Source: Neelides folsomi (Eukaryota; Arthropoda; Collembola; Neelipleona; Neelidae). Taken from it: a stretch of DNA of 64,000 nucleotides. Both the position numbers and the translations under genes were made by a program. Location: positions 1 to 64,000 of the forward strand of contig JAQGBZ010000013.1 in the NCBI GenBank assembly GCA_034687125.1. Direction: 5' to 3'. The notes beneath the pieces were generated by a model that worked only from the letters and a program-made list of their open reading frames with translations, did no database searches and was not told the DNA's origin. The stretch's first letter is position 1. The number at the start of each line of letters is the position of its first letter. This document shows, in pieces, positions 1 to 11,341 of this stretch.

Positions 1-514
1 TAACTTTAGTAAAATTCAAATCGTTAGTAACTGAAAATAAATTCTAATTTTGAGATACCCCTTTTTAAATTGCAAACTCACATATCAGTACTTCCATAAT
101 TGTTATACTAATATAAGGAATATTAGTAACTCCTTTCCAATTTACGTCTTGATCATCAAACAACGTAAAGAATAAATGAAAACAATTAGTTGTTTGTGCA
201 TGACAAAAGACAAAATCAATCAAGCTTATTTTCTTAAACGCTTCAATGAAAACTCGATTTGTCGTCAATCTTGCCAAAACGGATTTGAAGTGAATGATTA
301 GAGCATGAGAACTTTATTTACTCATCAGTCATTAGTCCAAAAATGTGATTCAGAACCTGTGAGATGTCAATTAAGGAACTCTCATGGATTAATGTTGTAA
401 ATGCAATAAAGGTGCAATAAAGGTGCGTATATGGTGGCCAAAACGTCATTTGTAAGAAAACGAGAATAATCTGGAAAGAAGTATTGAGAATATGTGGAAA
501 TAGGAAATATTAAT
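1..514. other. no gene seen
   Basis: This is AT-rich sequence downstream of the C2-domain gene. A 70-codon open frame on the minus strand near 65-277 has no recognisable motif and no splice context, so I treat it as chance. The direct repeat 'gcaataaaggt' occurs twice near 403-424. Confidence 0.5.
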
Positions 515-520
515 TTTATT
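515..520 (-). promoter_or_regulatory. probable polyadenylation signal of the C2 gene
   Basis: AATAAA on the minus strand, about 68 bases past the stop codon of the tandem C2-domain gene. The spacing is normal for a short animal 3' UTR. This is a hexamer match only. Confidence 0.45.
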
Positions 521-587
521 TGCATCTTCATCTTGCTCAACAAGTTTATTCTCCTATCCGCATCCGTTAATATAAAAAAAACTTAAA

Positions 588-2175
588 TTAAGCTTTTCTT
601 ACAACGAGATCACCCTTCGGTAGTTTAACAACGATATTTTCTCCTTTAGAAACATATTCTTCGACGTTGACCCAAACATTCCCTGCCTCATCGTCCCGAC
701 GGTTGTCGTCGCTATCGAGGACAAGGAAGTGCCACCTCTATACACAAGGAATAAAAAATGAAAATCAATGAGTTGATGAGATATATACCATACTGGGGCT
801 CAGACATAATTGTTATTTTAATTAGGTGAATTGGAATAATTTGTGTAATTGTATGTTTGCATTTCATTGATTGTTGTGGATTGTTAATTCATTTCATTAC
901 CGGTTTCCTGCTCCGGTAATAGTCAAATTCTATGACTTCTGTCCAATCTGGATTCTCTTTGTCTTGTATAGGAGCGGTTCTTCCCAATGAGGTTTCTCCA
1001 CTTCTTCCTTCTTCAGTGTAAAATGCCTTTACATATGGGTCAATTGTTCCAATAAGGTCAGTATCAGGAAGTCCCCTAAAACGTTTAATGAAGATTTAAA
1101 ATATTATAAAATTCTATAGTATATAATATTAGGTATATCATGATGTATTATATAGAATTTATTATATGTAATAATATCATACATACGTATTAAGCTTATG
1201 AAATTGGAATTTACCGTGCAGAAAGTTTAAATCTGAGTCTCATCGGTTGTTCCGTGACAGTCCCGGGTTGTATAACTTGGATAGTTTGAGGCTGCGCTGG
1301 TTGTTGAACAAAAATGGGAACAGGTTGCACTTGTGGTTGTTGTTGAACAAATACTCCGGGTTGTTGAGGATGCTGAATAAGAATTTGCTGAGGTTGTGGC
1401 TGAATAGGTTGAACAACCTGGGGTTGTTGAGCTATAAAAGTTTGTGCAGTTTGTGGGTTTGAAGAAGGAACTGAACTTGGATCTGCGGCACTGATCGTGA
1501 TTACTCTATAATACACACATATATGTTACAAATAAAGTAATCGTTTTGCGTTCAATAAATATTGGTATAATAAAAATGAAATCTGTATGAAAATTTACCC
1601 CTTTTTGTGAAGGTTTGTGGTGAGTTGTTGTCCTCTGTCAACATACTCTTGGACTGTAACCCAAGCTTTTCCTACAGTATCATCTTCTCGACCATTATCG
1701 TGGTCTTTTACTTTAAAGTGCCATTTCTGTAATAATAGATTTTTTTTAAAAATAATTTGATCCACTGATTTCTGTTAAGTTATGAATTGACGAATTCCTC
1801 ACCTGATTTCTGCTTCGGTCAAAGTCAAATTCAAAGATTTCACCCCAATTTGGGCTTTCTGTATCAGAAATTGTTGACGTTCTTCCAAACTTTTGTTCTT
1901 TGCCATTATTTTCGGTATAGTACATTTCTACATAAGGATCTGTTGTTCCAATATTATCTTTATCGGGCAAACCGCTAATAATGAAGATGATGTTCTTAAT
2001 TAGTACCAATTAATTATCGAATTTCTGTATTATTTAAAGAGTATACAAAGATTTAAGAATCTAAGTCTTACCTTGCAGATAATTTAAATCTGAGTTTTAA
2101 TGTTTGGATAGGTTGAGCCTCTGCATATAAGAAGAGGCTTATAATAAAAGCACTGGAGAACAAAAACACCTTCAT
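588..2175 (-). CDS. secreted tandem C2-domain protein
   Basis: Six exons: 2175-2072, 1974-1803, 1726-1599, 1505-1215, 1075-901 and 737-588. They sum to 1020 nt (339 aa). Residues 1-21 form a signal peptide (MKVFLFSS..., ending YAEA), so the protein should enter the secretory pathway. Two C2 domains follow. Each starts with a near-identical LRFKLSA segment, then GLPD and an acidic loop (IGTTDPYV; IGTIDPYV), then a second acidic loop (KDHDNGREDD; LDSDDNRRDD). These Asp positions are where C2 domains bind Ca2+, so Ca2+-dependent membrane or lipid binding is likely. A Gln/Pro/Val-rich linker of about 80 residues with QQP repeats separates the domains. Both domains have introns at matching places in matching phases, which shows internal duplication. 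Secretion sets it apart from usual cytosolic C2 proteins. The ligand and role are unknown. The gene is divergent from TIM50. Confidence 0.88.
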
Positions 2176-3465
2176 TCTGAGAGGCTGCTTCCTTCAGAAG
2201 TGGGAGAAATGGGATTCGAAGATTCTCTTTATACTTTCAACCTGTGGGTGTGGGTGTTTGAATGTGCGAAATCGCCTTTGGCAAGGAGATTCCCATATTG
2301 CAATGTCAAGGCGGCCAAGGTGATACTTCGTTCATCACTCTCGACGTCGCCCTGAGGAGATCTTGAAGCGACAAAAATAAGGTATGAGCGAATCCTCCAC
2401 GAATTGCTACTACGCCTTGAATTCAAAGGACCAACAAATACCATCTTTTATATGCACCTGAGACCTCCGCAGAGTTACAAATGGCTCTAATGTGCCATTG
2501 AATTAGGATGGCTTATGACGACTTATGATGACAGATGAGAGTCGTCTCAACATAACAATATAACTCATCTCTTTAGTTTGCCCAGCCTCGAGAGAATATT
2601 TATTTATCAATTATGCTAACTATTAGTTGTTCTTGGAACCAAAAATGAACTTGTATCATTAATTCATGTTTTCTGTGTGTCTTATATTGAAGACAAATAT
2701 AAAGACAAACAACGAAACCCGTTCATGTTTATTTGAAATCTCAAGTTACAATCCTTCAGAGCAAAAACACAAAAAATACTATAAATGTATGCAGAGAGCA
2801 TATTTAAAAGATAATTGTGAAAACTTTACATGTAATTACAATATTTACTAATTTTATTTGTTTTCTTCCTGACATAGGTACATGTAATTTAAGCATAATG
2901 ATGATCTAAATCTAATATGCACTATTACTATTACAAATAGTGTAGTTTTATGATTTAGATGGTCAGAAACTATTGTGGATAAATCCGATAAATATACGAG
3001 AAACTTTATATTAAATAAAGTATAACATGTTAGGTTTTAGGTAATTTTAATTTATTATTGTATGATAAAGATGATAATCGAGCGCTACTTTTTTTAGTAA
3101 AGAAAAGGAGAATTGAAAAATGACTAGAACTAGAAAATGTATCAGATAAAATACCTAAATATTATGATTACTTTGAGTCTCAAGGTCAGCATCTTTATCA
3201 CAATGAGGACTATGTAATACATAATTAGATTATTTACATTACTCACATTTAATATGACCGGTAATTAAAAATAAGCAGCAAGAAAGTTGGAAAGGAAACG
3301 AAATTTCTCATAATTCCCTTTGTATGTTCCAGACAAAGCTGAATCTCAATCCTGCCACCGAGTTTAAATGTTCTCATGCAATTTCAGATGGGATTTTCTT
3401 TTTGTGTTTTCTTAATATTCCCATTAAAATTAAATACAATTAACTTTGAGAAATAAGATATAAAA
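2176..3465. other. divergent intergenic region, C2 gene / TIM50
   Basis: These 1.3 kb separate the starts of two divergently transcribed genes, so both promoters should lie here. GC content is higher at 2220-2600, next to the C2 gene, and very AT-rich from 2600 on. I see no TATA box I can assign with confidence and no further gene. Confidence 0.5.
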
Positions 3466-5352
3466 ATGTCGTTCCAACCACTTTTAATTAAAAGGATATT
3501 ATTTATTCCTCATTCAATAGGAACTCAAGCCATGTTGTTTTCTATGCTAAGAGAAACCACTAAACCTCGATTCACATCTCTCAAGAAATTTGGAAAAATC
3601 AATCGAATTCTTCAAAAGAACTTTCACTCATTTTCCTTTATACAGGTAAATTTATTCATTACTGATTAATTATTTGATTTTTATTGTTTACTAATTTGAC
3701 CGCAAAACATGATTTTAATATTTTAATTTGAAAAAAGAACGAGCAGTTACTAAAAGCATCCTCAATTGCACAATTTATTCGTCTTCATGGGAGGGCCAAC
3801 AGCACCGCAGCGCAAACCGGTTCTGTTGGGACCAACACTTCCGGTCCTAGTTTGACTGAACAAGTAATATTATGCAATATTTCGATCATTTTTTTCAATT
3901 TATGGCACGATTGCTGATTTTTACAATTTGATGCGCAGATTTTGCACACAAAGACGGCTGAACCTAAAAAGACGGACGAACCCAGCGAGGAAGAAAAACA
4001 GAGAAATACAATTAGAGCCCTAAAATACTCGGCCCTTTTTGTTGCATCGATTCTTGTCGGGACCGGATTTTACATTCTATTTGTTTGGGGTATATATTAT
4101 TATTTTTCTATTAAAATTAAATACTCAAGTAATGTTTATGTATTACTATACTAATCTAAAATCTATTACAGGAGCTCCGCCAAGAAATGATAAAGGGGAA
4201 CTTTTGGAGGATGAATTTTCTGTTCTTCCTCTTCCAACACAATACTTAAAACGTGCTTGGCACGAAGTCATAAACTATGTAAAATACATTGAAGAACCAT
4301 CAAGAGATAAACTTCTTCCAGATCCTCTCAAATACCCTTATTTCCAACCCCCTTACACACTTTTGATCGAACTGACTGGGGTACTTATTTATCCGGATTG
4401 GACGGTAAGAACATTTCAAATTATTATAACTTGAATATAACTATACTCGATTCTGATTACTGTTTTTAGTCTTAATTCAAACAACTTAAATTACAAACCT
4501 CAATTAATATTTATAAGTAATTTCTTAATGGGAAAAATATTTTATTAAAAATTTCTAGTACAAAACTGGTTGGCGTTTTAAGAAACGCCCTGGAATTGAA
4601 TATTTTCTGCATCAACTTGCCACGGCTGGATTTGAAATTGTCATTTACACTGCAGAGCCTGGAATAACTGCATATCCTATAATTGACGCTTTAGATACAA
4701 AGCAATGTGTCATGTATCGTCTTTTCAAAGATTCGACAAAATATGAGAATGGAGTTTATAAAAAAGAATTAGATAAAATCAACAGAGACCTCACAAAGGT
4801 ACAAACTATAATTATTAGTCTGTAAGTAGGTATATGTACTTATAATATTGCTAGAAAATAATTGAAAGTGAATAACAAAATTCAAAACTACACAAGTTTA
4901 ATTTTGAATTACAGGTTGTAATGGTTGACTACAATGAGGCTGTTGTAGGAAGTCACCGAAATAATGCCCTTGTAATTCCTAAGTGGAAAGGAAATGACGA
5001 CGATCGAGTTCTCTTTGAGCTTGCAGCTCTTCTACAAGGTATTAAGATAAATTTCATATGTTAAATATTATATTTACAATTAGTTTAAATATATAAGTGC
5101 TTCAATTAAATATGCCTTAATAATTAGTTAATTTATTAATTACTTTTAGCAATTGTCGTAAATGGGATTGAAGATGTGAGAGGAGTATTGGAACATTATT
5201 CGAAGTTTGACGATCCTATTGCTGAGTTTCGGGTTAACCAGAAGAAATTAGCGGAGCATGAAAATGAAAAAACAACCCTTGTCAAGCGAGACGCAACCCC
5301 TTCACTCGGAAGTCTTGCATCTCCATTTTTATCTGCCTTTCGGAGAAATTAA
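3466..5352 (+). CDS. Timm50: TIM50, mitochondrial import inner membrane translocase subunit
   Basis: TIM50 is the presequence receptor of the TIM23 complex in the mitochondrial inner membrane. Seven exons: 3466-3645, about 3744-3863, 3939-4089, 4172-4404, 4559-4798, 4915-5038 and 5150-5352. They give about 416 aa; the second exon could instead begin at 3738 or 3747. The N-terminus is basic and rich in Ser/Thr, as in a matrix-targeting presequence. One membrane segment ([20 protein letters not shown]) sits near residue 130. The intermembrane-space domain is of the FCP1/HAD type, with [20 protein letters not shown], a VVMVDYN strand and GNDDDRV. The HAD nucleophile motif DxDx is replaced by IELTGV, as I recall for animal TIM50, so no phosphatase activity is expected. 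The tail ([12 protein letters not shown]) also matches animal orthologues. Confidence 0.96.
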
Positions 5353-6022
5353 TAATTTTCCGTTCATCAAGTCAGCTATAATTATTAATGTCGAACATTT
5401 AAAATTTTAACTGTAGTTCTTATCAATCTTTTGCATTTTTGAGTAGTATTTATTGAATAAAGATGATATGATACATTTATGAATACATAATACTATAATT
5501 TTGCTTTGGTACTTATTTGTTCAATCACCAACTCGAAATTAAATGATTATAATATAATGTTTGAGTTTTAACTATAATTTAAATATTATAATGAATAAAA
5601 TGTAAAGCTCACATTACATTTAAACCGCATTGTGTTTACTTATTTACACCATTGCATATACATACTTATGGTATATATTTCATTTATACTCTTACATGCT
5701 TTTTATAAATAGGTAGTATACATTTTATCGTTAGTGTAGTGAACTGTAATGAGTCGAGTGAGATTAAAACGTGATTAAACCAATTCTTAAGGGGAAAACG
5801 AAATATTTAGTTACCCTCATGCTAAAATCTGAAACATGACAATTTAAAAGGGTTATTGTAGAAATCAAAATCTGAAATCTTGGTCTTTTCTTTCGTTCGA
5901 CCTGTCAAGTCAGTGTCGAAGGCGAGTGAGCAAGGGTCACTTTTTCATTTTTATCCTTAACTCCTGTTAAGATTACATATTATATGGGCATCTTACATTG
6001 ATATTAAATACAATTAATTAAA
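5353..6022. other. intergenic, TIM50 to PSMD9
   Basis: It holds the TIM50 3' UTR, a long AT-rich stretch and the PSMD9 promoter. The 5880-5940 segment just before the PSMD9 5' UTR is less AT-rich (cgacctgtcaagtcagtg) and is the likely core promoter. No other gene is visible. Confidence 0.5.
5456..5461 (+). promoter_or_regulatory. probable polyadenylation signal of TIM50
   Basis: AATAAA 104 bases after the TIM50 stop codon, in an AT-rich 3' flank. Hexamer and position are the only evidence. Confidence 0.5.
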
Positions 6023-7019
6023 ATGAATTCACAAGAAGAGGAATCTAACGTCACACGAGAAGACGTGCTTCGTTTAATCAAAAGAAGAGACAACATTGAC
6101 ATTGAAATTCAAGCTCTTGGTGAAATTCTCTCCTCAGTAAGATTCTACCTATTATGAAATAATATACATATTTATATTATCAACTGAAAAATATTTTCAG
6201 TGTTATGCTGTGTTTAATAATTTATGCTCAATACAGAATCACGTTGGAATGAACGAACCCTTGGTCGACCAAGAAGGATATCCCCGAAATGATATTGATG
6301 TTTACCAAGTTCGAACTGCTCGAAACAGGATTATTTGTAAGTTATTAAATTGAGCTTCAGTTTTATAAAATATTTAAATCTTAAATACCTGTGTATATTT
6401 TATATGTAATATTTTTATGTATGTACTTATATAGGCCTTCAAAACGATTTCAAGGGCTTAACGAAGGAGATCGAAAATAAAATGGAAGCTTTAGCTAAGA
6501 TAAACAGAGAAAATGGGTCAGTCTCAACTCCAATGACTATAGATGAATCTCCCAATGAGACAATTCAATTAACAAACCCAATTGTTAGAGTAAATGAGAT
6601 TTCTGAAGGCTCTCCTGCATATAAAGCTGTATGTTTTAGTTAATGAATATATTTTATACTTTATTATAAATATATTATTTTAATCAATTATACTATACTT
6701 AAATATATTTATTTAACAAATGTTAAGATTCAATTATTAAAACATTTTAAAAATTGTAATTCATTCATTTAAGGGTTTACGAATTGGAGATGATATCCTT
6801 TCATTTGGATCTATCAACGGAGAAAATTTTCAATCTCTCGAGGGAATTGGCGGCTTAGTTGCAAGAAGTGTTGGAAAATCTGTTGTTGTAAAAGTATTGA
6901 GAGATCGGCGAGTTGTTCAACTTGCTCTTATTCCTGGACCGTGGAGTGGACGAGGACTTCTTGGCTGCAACATTGTTCCGATTGCCCCTATCAATGTTCC
7001 ACAAGACGTTGACAGATAG
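6023..7019 (+). CDS. Psmd9: PSMD9 / p27, proteasome assembly chaperone with PDZ domain
   Basis: PSMD9 (yeast Nas2) is a chaperone that helps assemble the 19S regulatory base of the 26S proteasome by binding the Rpt5 tail. Exons begin at the ATG at 6023, then cover about 6235-6337, 6435-6628 and 6775-7019, giving roughly 220 aa. The N-terminal helical part includes [20 protein letters not shown] and a conserved segment with [20 protein letters not shown], followed by [12 protein letters not shown]. This segment is diagnostic of the family. The C-terminal PDZ domain shows [20 protein letters not shown] and the strand [19 protein letters not shown], then [14 protein letters not shown]. Length and domain order match known orthologues. 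Confidence 0.95.
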
Positions 7020-7062
7020 TTTAATTATAAACTATTTTTCTTACATTCAATTTTAAATTATT

Positions 7063-7068
7063 AATAAA
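7063..7068 (+). promoter_or_regulatory. probable polyadenylation signal of PSMD9
   Basis: AATAAA 44 bases after the PSMD9 stop codon. It is the first such hexamer in the 3' flank. Confidence 0.5.
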
Positions 7069-7258
7069 TGTTATTACAAAAATTTAAATGTTCAAAGTTT
7101 AATAATTGAATTTATTGCTCATGTATCCCAAACTTCTTGTGAAATACTGTTAAATTAATAAAGAGTCATGCCGAGATTTAATTTTCTTATGCTACCCATA
7201 CTCCATTGATAAAATCATGATTTAAATAAAAAATAAAGAATTTTTCAATTTATGATAA

Positions 7259-7284
7259 TTACCGAATTTATTCGAATAAGAGCC
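7259..7284 (+). repeat. left terminal inverted repeat of the MITE
   Basis: 26 bases beginning TTACCGAATTTATTCGAATA, an exact reverse complement of 7648-7673. It contains an inner palindrome (TTCGAA). Its last part, AATAAGAGCC, resembles the internal AATAGTAGCC repeats. Confidence 0.92.
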
Positions 7285-7647
7285 GGGTTCGAATAGTAGC
7301 CGGACCTCGAATAGTAGCCGGGTATCAAACCAGCACTAAGGAATAGTAGCCGGTCTCGAATAGTAGCCGGGTCTCGAATAATAGCTGGGGATATACTCAT
7401 GTTTTTAATATTATCAAAACTTTAATGACTAATTTTAAGTAAACATTCTGCCTAAATTAATAAATACCGTCAGTCAATTGATCAATAGTGCTTTTGAAAC
7501 AGTAAATATCCTTAATTTATTAAGATATAAAGACTAACTAAAATAAAAATAAGCAGAAGTAGAGTAGAAATAGTAGCCGGTCTCGAATAGTAGCCGGGCC
7601 TCGATTAGTAGCCGGGTCCCAAATCTCTAACTTTAAATAGTAACCGG

Positions 7648-7673
7648 GGCTCTTATTCGAATAAATTCGGTAA
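7648..7673 (-). repeat. right terminal inverted repeat of the MITE
   Basis: An exact reverse complement of 7259-7284 over all 26 bases. Similarity stops immediately inside, where the internal repeats on the two sides run in the same direction rather than mirrored. Confidence 0.92.
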
Positions 7674-7895
7674 GTACTTTAAAGTATTAATTAAGATGGC
7701 CATTTATGGGTTAAATGAGACTTTCATGAAAGGGAACACTAAATTATAAAACGTTTGGACAATTCGCTCAATTTTGGCATCAACGACTTTCTATTGCTTT
7801 TCTCCTTTTCTATTCCTTCTCATCTCAAGTCCTCCATTCGATTTCATTTTCTTGGATTTCATTTTCTCATTGATTTCATAAATTCAACTTTCAAT

Positions 7896-8658
7896 ATGGA
7901 GAAAATTTCAGAGACTGACCTGACCGATCGACCCCGTACTTGTTACGACACCCTTTTTGAATATCAGGCCAGAGCTGCAAAAGAAAAATGTATGTCGGCC
8001 GAACTCGAAGACAAAATTAAAAGTAAGAAATTCTCATTTTCAGTATTTTATGTCGAAACCTTGAATATTTTATTTTCGTGATTTTTGTACATTGAGTACC
8101 TTCATTAGGTAAAGGTAGAATCAATTGATATTTCACTAATTGATTTAAAAACTTTTACTTGAAAATTATTAAAAATCGTAGCGGATTCATTATTTAATAC
8201 CTATATACTGAAACAATTTAGGTGTTGTCGAAGTAAAAGATCGTCTCAAGATTGAAAACAAGAACCTTGAAGAAGAAATTGAATTTATAAAAGCCGAGAT
8301 CAAAATATCCTCATCAAATAAAAAGAGCTATGAGGAGAAAACGAACAAGTAAGAAAAAATCCATTGTCTACTTGTGTATAATACTTGATATTTAACGATT
8401 AAAAAATACGACACATGATGCCCATTATAAAAATCTTACCACATTTACGTTTATTTTTCATTATTCAAAAGACTATAATTATTTAATTATTTGCACAGCT
8501 TCTTGTCTCGTACTGCTGAGCTCGAAAAGGACATTAAAGAGGCGACCAATGCGGAGGCTATGGCCGCACGCCGTTCCAAGGATCTTCAAAAAACGAATGG
8601 CGAAATGATCATTGCGCTTGCAAATGCAGCGTCAAAGTTATATGGAGAAAACCTCTAA
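7896..8658 (+). CDS. small coiled-coil protein of unknown function
   Basis: Three exons (7896-8022, 8222-8348, 8499-8658) sum to 414 nt, giving 137 aa. I chose the ATG at 7896 because the upstream open frame has no ATG. The protein is rich in Lys, Glu and Ala. Residues about 30-125 look like a broken coiled coil: KDRLKIENKNLEEEIEFI, then SYEEKTNNF, then AELEKDIKEATNAEAMAARR. The last residues are LANAASKLYGENL. There is no signal peptide, membrane segment or Cys motif (two Cys only). I do not recognise the family. The exon borders are strong GTAAG donors and the phases fit, so the gene itself is probably real. A structural or adaptor role would be inference only. Confidence 0.75.
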
Positions 8659-11341
8659 AACTTGACATTTCTCAGAGGCTCATCCAACTGTAAAACCCTT
8701 CCTCCCATTCAACGTTCAACCTACCTTAATTGAGACGACTTTGAGTACTTCACCTGTGACACACGCTATTTTAGTTTATTCACCATTTTAAGCTTATGGT
8801 TAGTAGAGTACAATGTCTTTTGTTTTATCAGTTGTTGAAACCTTTTTCTTTAACTTCTCAAACTTTTTTTTATAATTATCGTAAAATTTTGAGATTCAAA
8901 TATTTTAATATTTGATACTCTAATATACATGTTCGATATTTTTTCTTACCATTCGATTTACCATTTAGTAAAAATCCATTACATATTAATTTTATACTAT
9001 CTAACTTACTTAAATGAAATTACTATATGTGTATTGATATAATATTATTTAAGTTTATTAAACTAACTTTTATAAAACTTTTAAATTAAAATTATATTGT
9101 TACATTTTATGCAGGTATACTATTAGTATATATGTATCTCAACTTATAAAAGATACTAAAGCAAAATTCTGTAATAATAATAATATCCTCGTGTGTTTTA
9201 AAATTGAAAGTTATCTTATTATTTTACTTTACTTTACTTGTACCGAAATGTAGCGAAGATGCGAACAGTGTTTCTATTTTAGTGTTTGATTAATAAGAAT
9301 ATTATAACATCGGAACATAAAAAATGCTCCTTCCGATAATAAATTAAGAATTTGAAAAGTGATGAAGTTTCTCTTTATGAGAACAACATGAGAGTTTAAA
9401 GTTGTTAGAAGTAAGAGTGGAGACTTTGAGAGTGCAAGTGGAAATTTTGAACTTTCAGTATCAACAATGATCTCTTATCTTCAATGTAAGTTTCACGGTT
9501 TTGTTTCTCATGCACTTACGCTTACCCACAAAATACTAGAATAGCGCAGGTACTCTAATAATATTCGTAGTAATGTTTAAAAGTGCATTGCTTTATAAAT
9601 TTTATTCACAATTGTTTCTTATCGAAAGATGAGAAACTGTTTATTCCGGAAAGAGCGTATAAAAAATATCTTCATCACTTTCACACTCGGAATCCCATAT
9701 CTTAGAATAAATAAGAGATTCAAATGAAAAGAATAAAGTTCACATAACTTCTTTACACTTCTAAAAGTTAATGGAAAAATTAAATATTTTTATTGTACTC
9801 TCGCCTCTTTCTTGCTAATAATAAGAAAATGTTAATACAGATACTATACATATTGATATATACTAACTGGTACTTATTAGTATCGGTATATACTATTTTA
9901 AAGAGTAACTAATAAAAAGTAGTTCAAATAAGGAGACTAACAACTTTTAAAATTCGTATTCGTAATTCAATGTTCCAATATTACCTATCATTTATCATTC
10001 ATAAAATTTATGAAATACAAAAATACGTGTAATAGTTAAGATACATTAATTTTCCATTTTACTGTACATAATAAATATAGCCATTATTTCATGATGTAAA
10101 GGGCAATAAAACAACCATAGAATTTACAATTTGAAAATATTGGTTAGTAATCAGAAAATCAATTAGCTATTAAATTACTCTTTCAATAAATTGAATATTG
10201 AGGTAACGGTTTAATTGGAAATATTAGTAAAAAGTGAGGAGTGATGGTTGATGAGTTTAAACGGGGTTAAGAGGTCGTTTCGGAAAATTATGAAGGTCAA
10301 CAGTCGACTTCCCTCCTTTACTTTTTCTCTCGTGCTGGAATCTTCACAGGTTCTACATATGCACAATCTTAATCTCTTTATCTTTTGTCATTTGAATCCA
10401 TCGGAAGAGTAAATATCGCCCTTTTAATTAAAGGTACGTAAAAAGGGGTAATTGAGAGTCTCAATTCCCTTAGTCATCCATTAAATCCCAATTTGCGAAT
10501 TTAACCTCTTTCGACCAGTTCACTTACTCCATTTCACTGACACTCTTATTTACTTCTACTCTCTTCATGGCATACTGTGCGGAAAACTGGATTCATCCTC
10601 ATATTTATCTCTCTTTTTAATTTAATTTGCTCGAGACAGAGCCGCTCCTATGTACTTATTTCTTCCTCTAATGGCCATATAAACTTCGCTCCATCGTTCA
10701 TCATATCTTGGTCTTCTCGTTAATTAAACGAATTGGATCTTTAATTACAGGATAAGTGGCCAATTGGGAAGACCTCTCCTTTCAATGGCATGACAAAGTC
10801 TTGTAAATCAAGAAATAAAACGATACGACCATCAGTGAGAAACCTCATTGGACGAGGAAGGGAGGAGAATTTAGATTAAATGGAGGTATTCTGAGATGCT
10901 GAGGGATAAGAAGTCATTTGAGACTCTCAGAGGAATAAACTCCTCTCATTTCATTTTCTCAGCGCCACTCGCCACAAAGTGAGTATGAAGATTGAGAACT
11001 GGGCTACTCGGCAAAGGAATTCCTCACAGTTTGATTCAGGCAGTTCTGAAAGGCAAACACCTTCCGACTCTAATTAATCCTTCATCAGCCCTCGTCCCGT
11101 TAAGTCAAATCAAAGACCATTGTCAACAAACACACTTTGGAGTCAATTCATTAAGAGAGAGTTTCATTCACGTTTAGAGTGGCTTTGTCCTTTTGAGCAA
11201 TGAGATTGAACAAATCAGCGCTGCCAAGACATAAACAATCCTTATTTGTATTAATTGTAACAACAATACATAAGCTTTAAGTGAAGTTAAGTTTAGTGAT
11301 CTGCATAAAATAAGGTTTGAAAGTTGGGAGTATTCATTTTT
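8659..11341. other. intergenic, coiled-coil gene to M28 peptidase
   Basis: These 2.7 kb are very AT-rich to about 10200, then less AT-rich from 10220 to 11220 (Pro/Leu-type open frames, none recognisable). The 61-codon frame at 10992-11177 has no family signature. The promoter of the M28 gene is expected near 11200-11340. No RNA gene or repeat was found. Confidence 0.5.

Larger units (their letters stand above)
7259..7673. mobile_element. non-autonomous DNA transposon (MITE-like) with subterminal direct repeats
   Basis: This is a 415-bp element bounded by perfect 26-bp terminal inverted repeats. Inside each end lie short direct repeats of the type (T)CGAATAGTAGCCGG, about 18 bp apart: four or five copies on the left (7284-7390) and four on the right (7565-7650), all in the same orientation. 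The middle (7390-7565) is AT-rich and carries no open frame, so the element cannot move by itself. I see no clear target-site duplication. The last bases (TTA.../...TAA) are palindromic, which hides its exact edges. Terminal repeats plus subterminal arrays are typical of transposase-bound cut-and-paste elements. I cannot name the superfamily. Confidence 0.85.
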
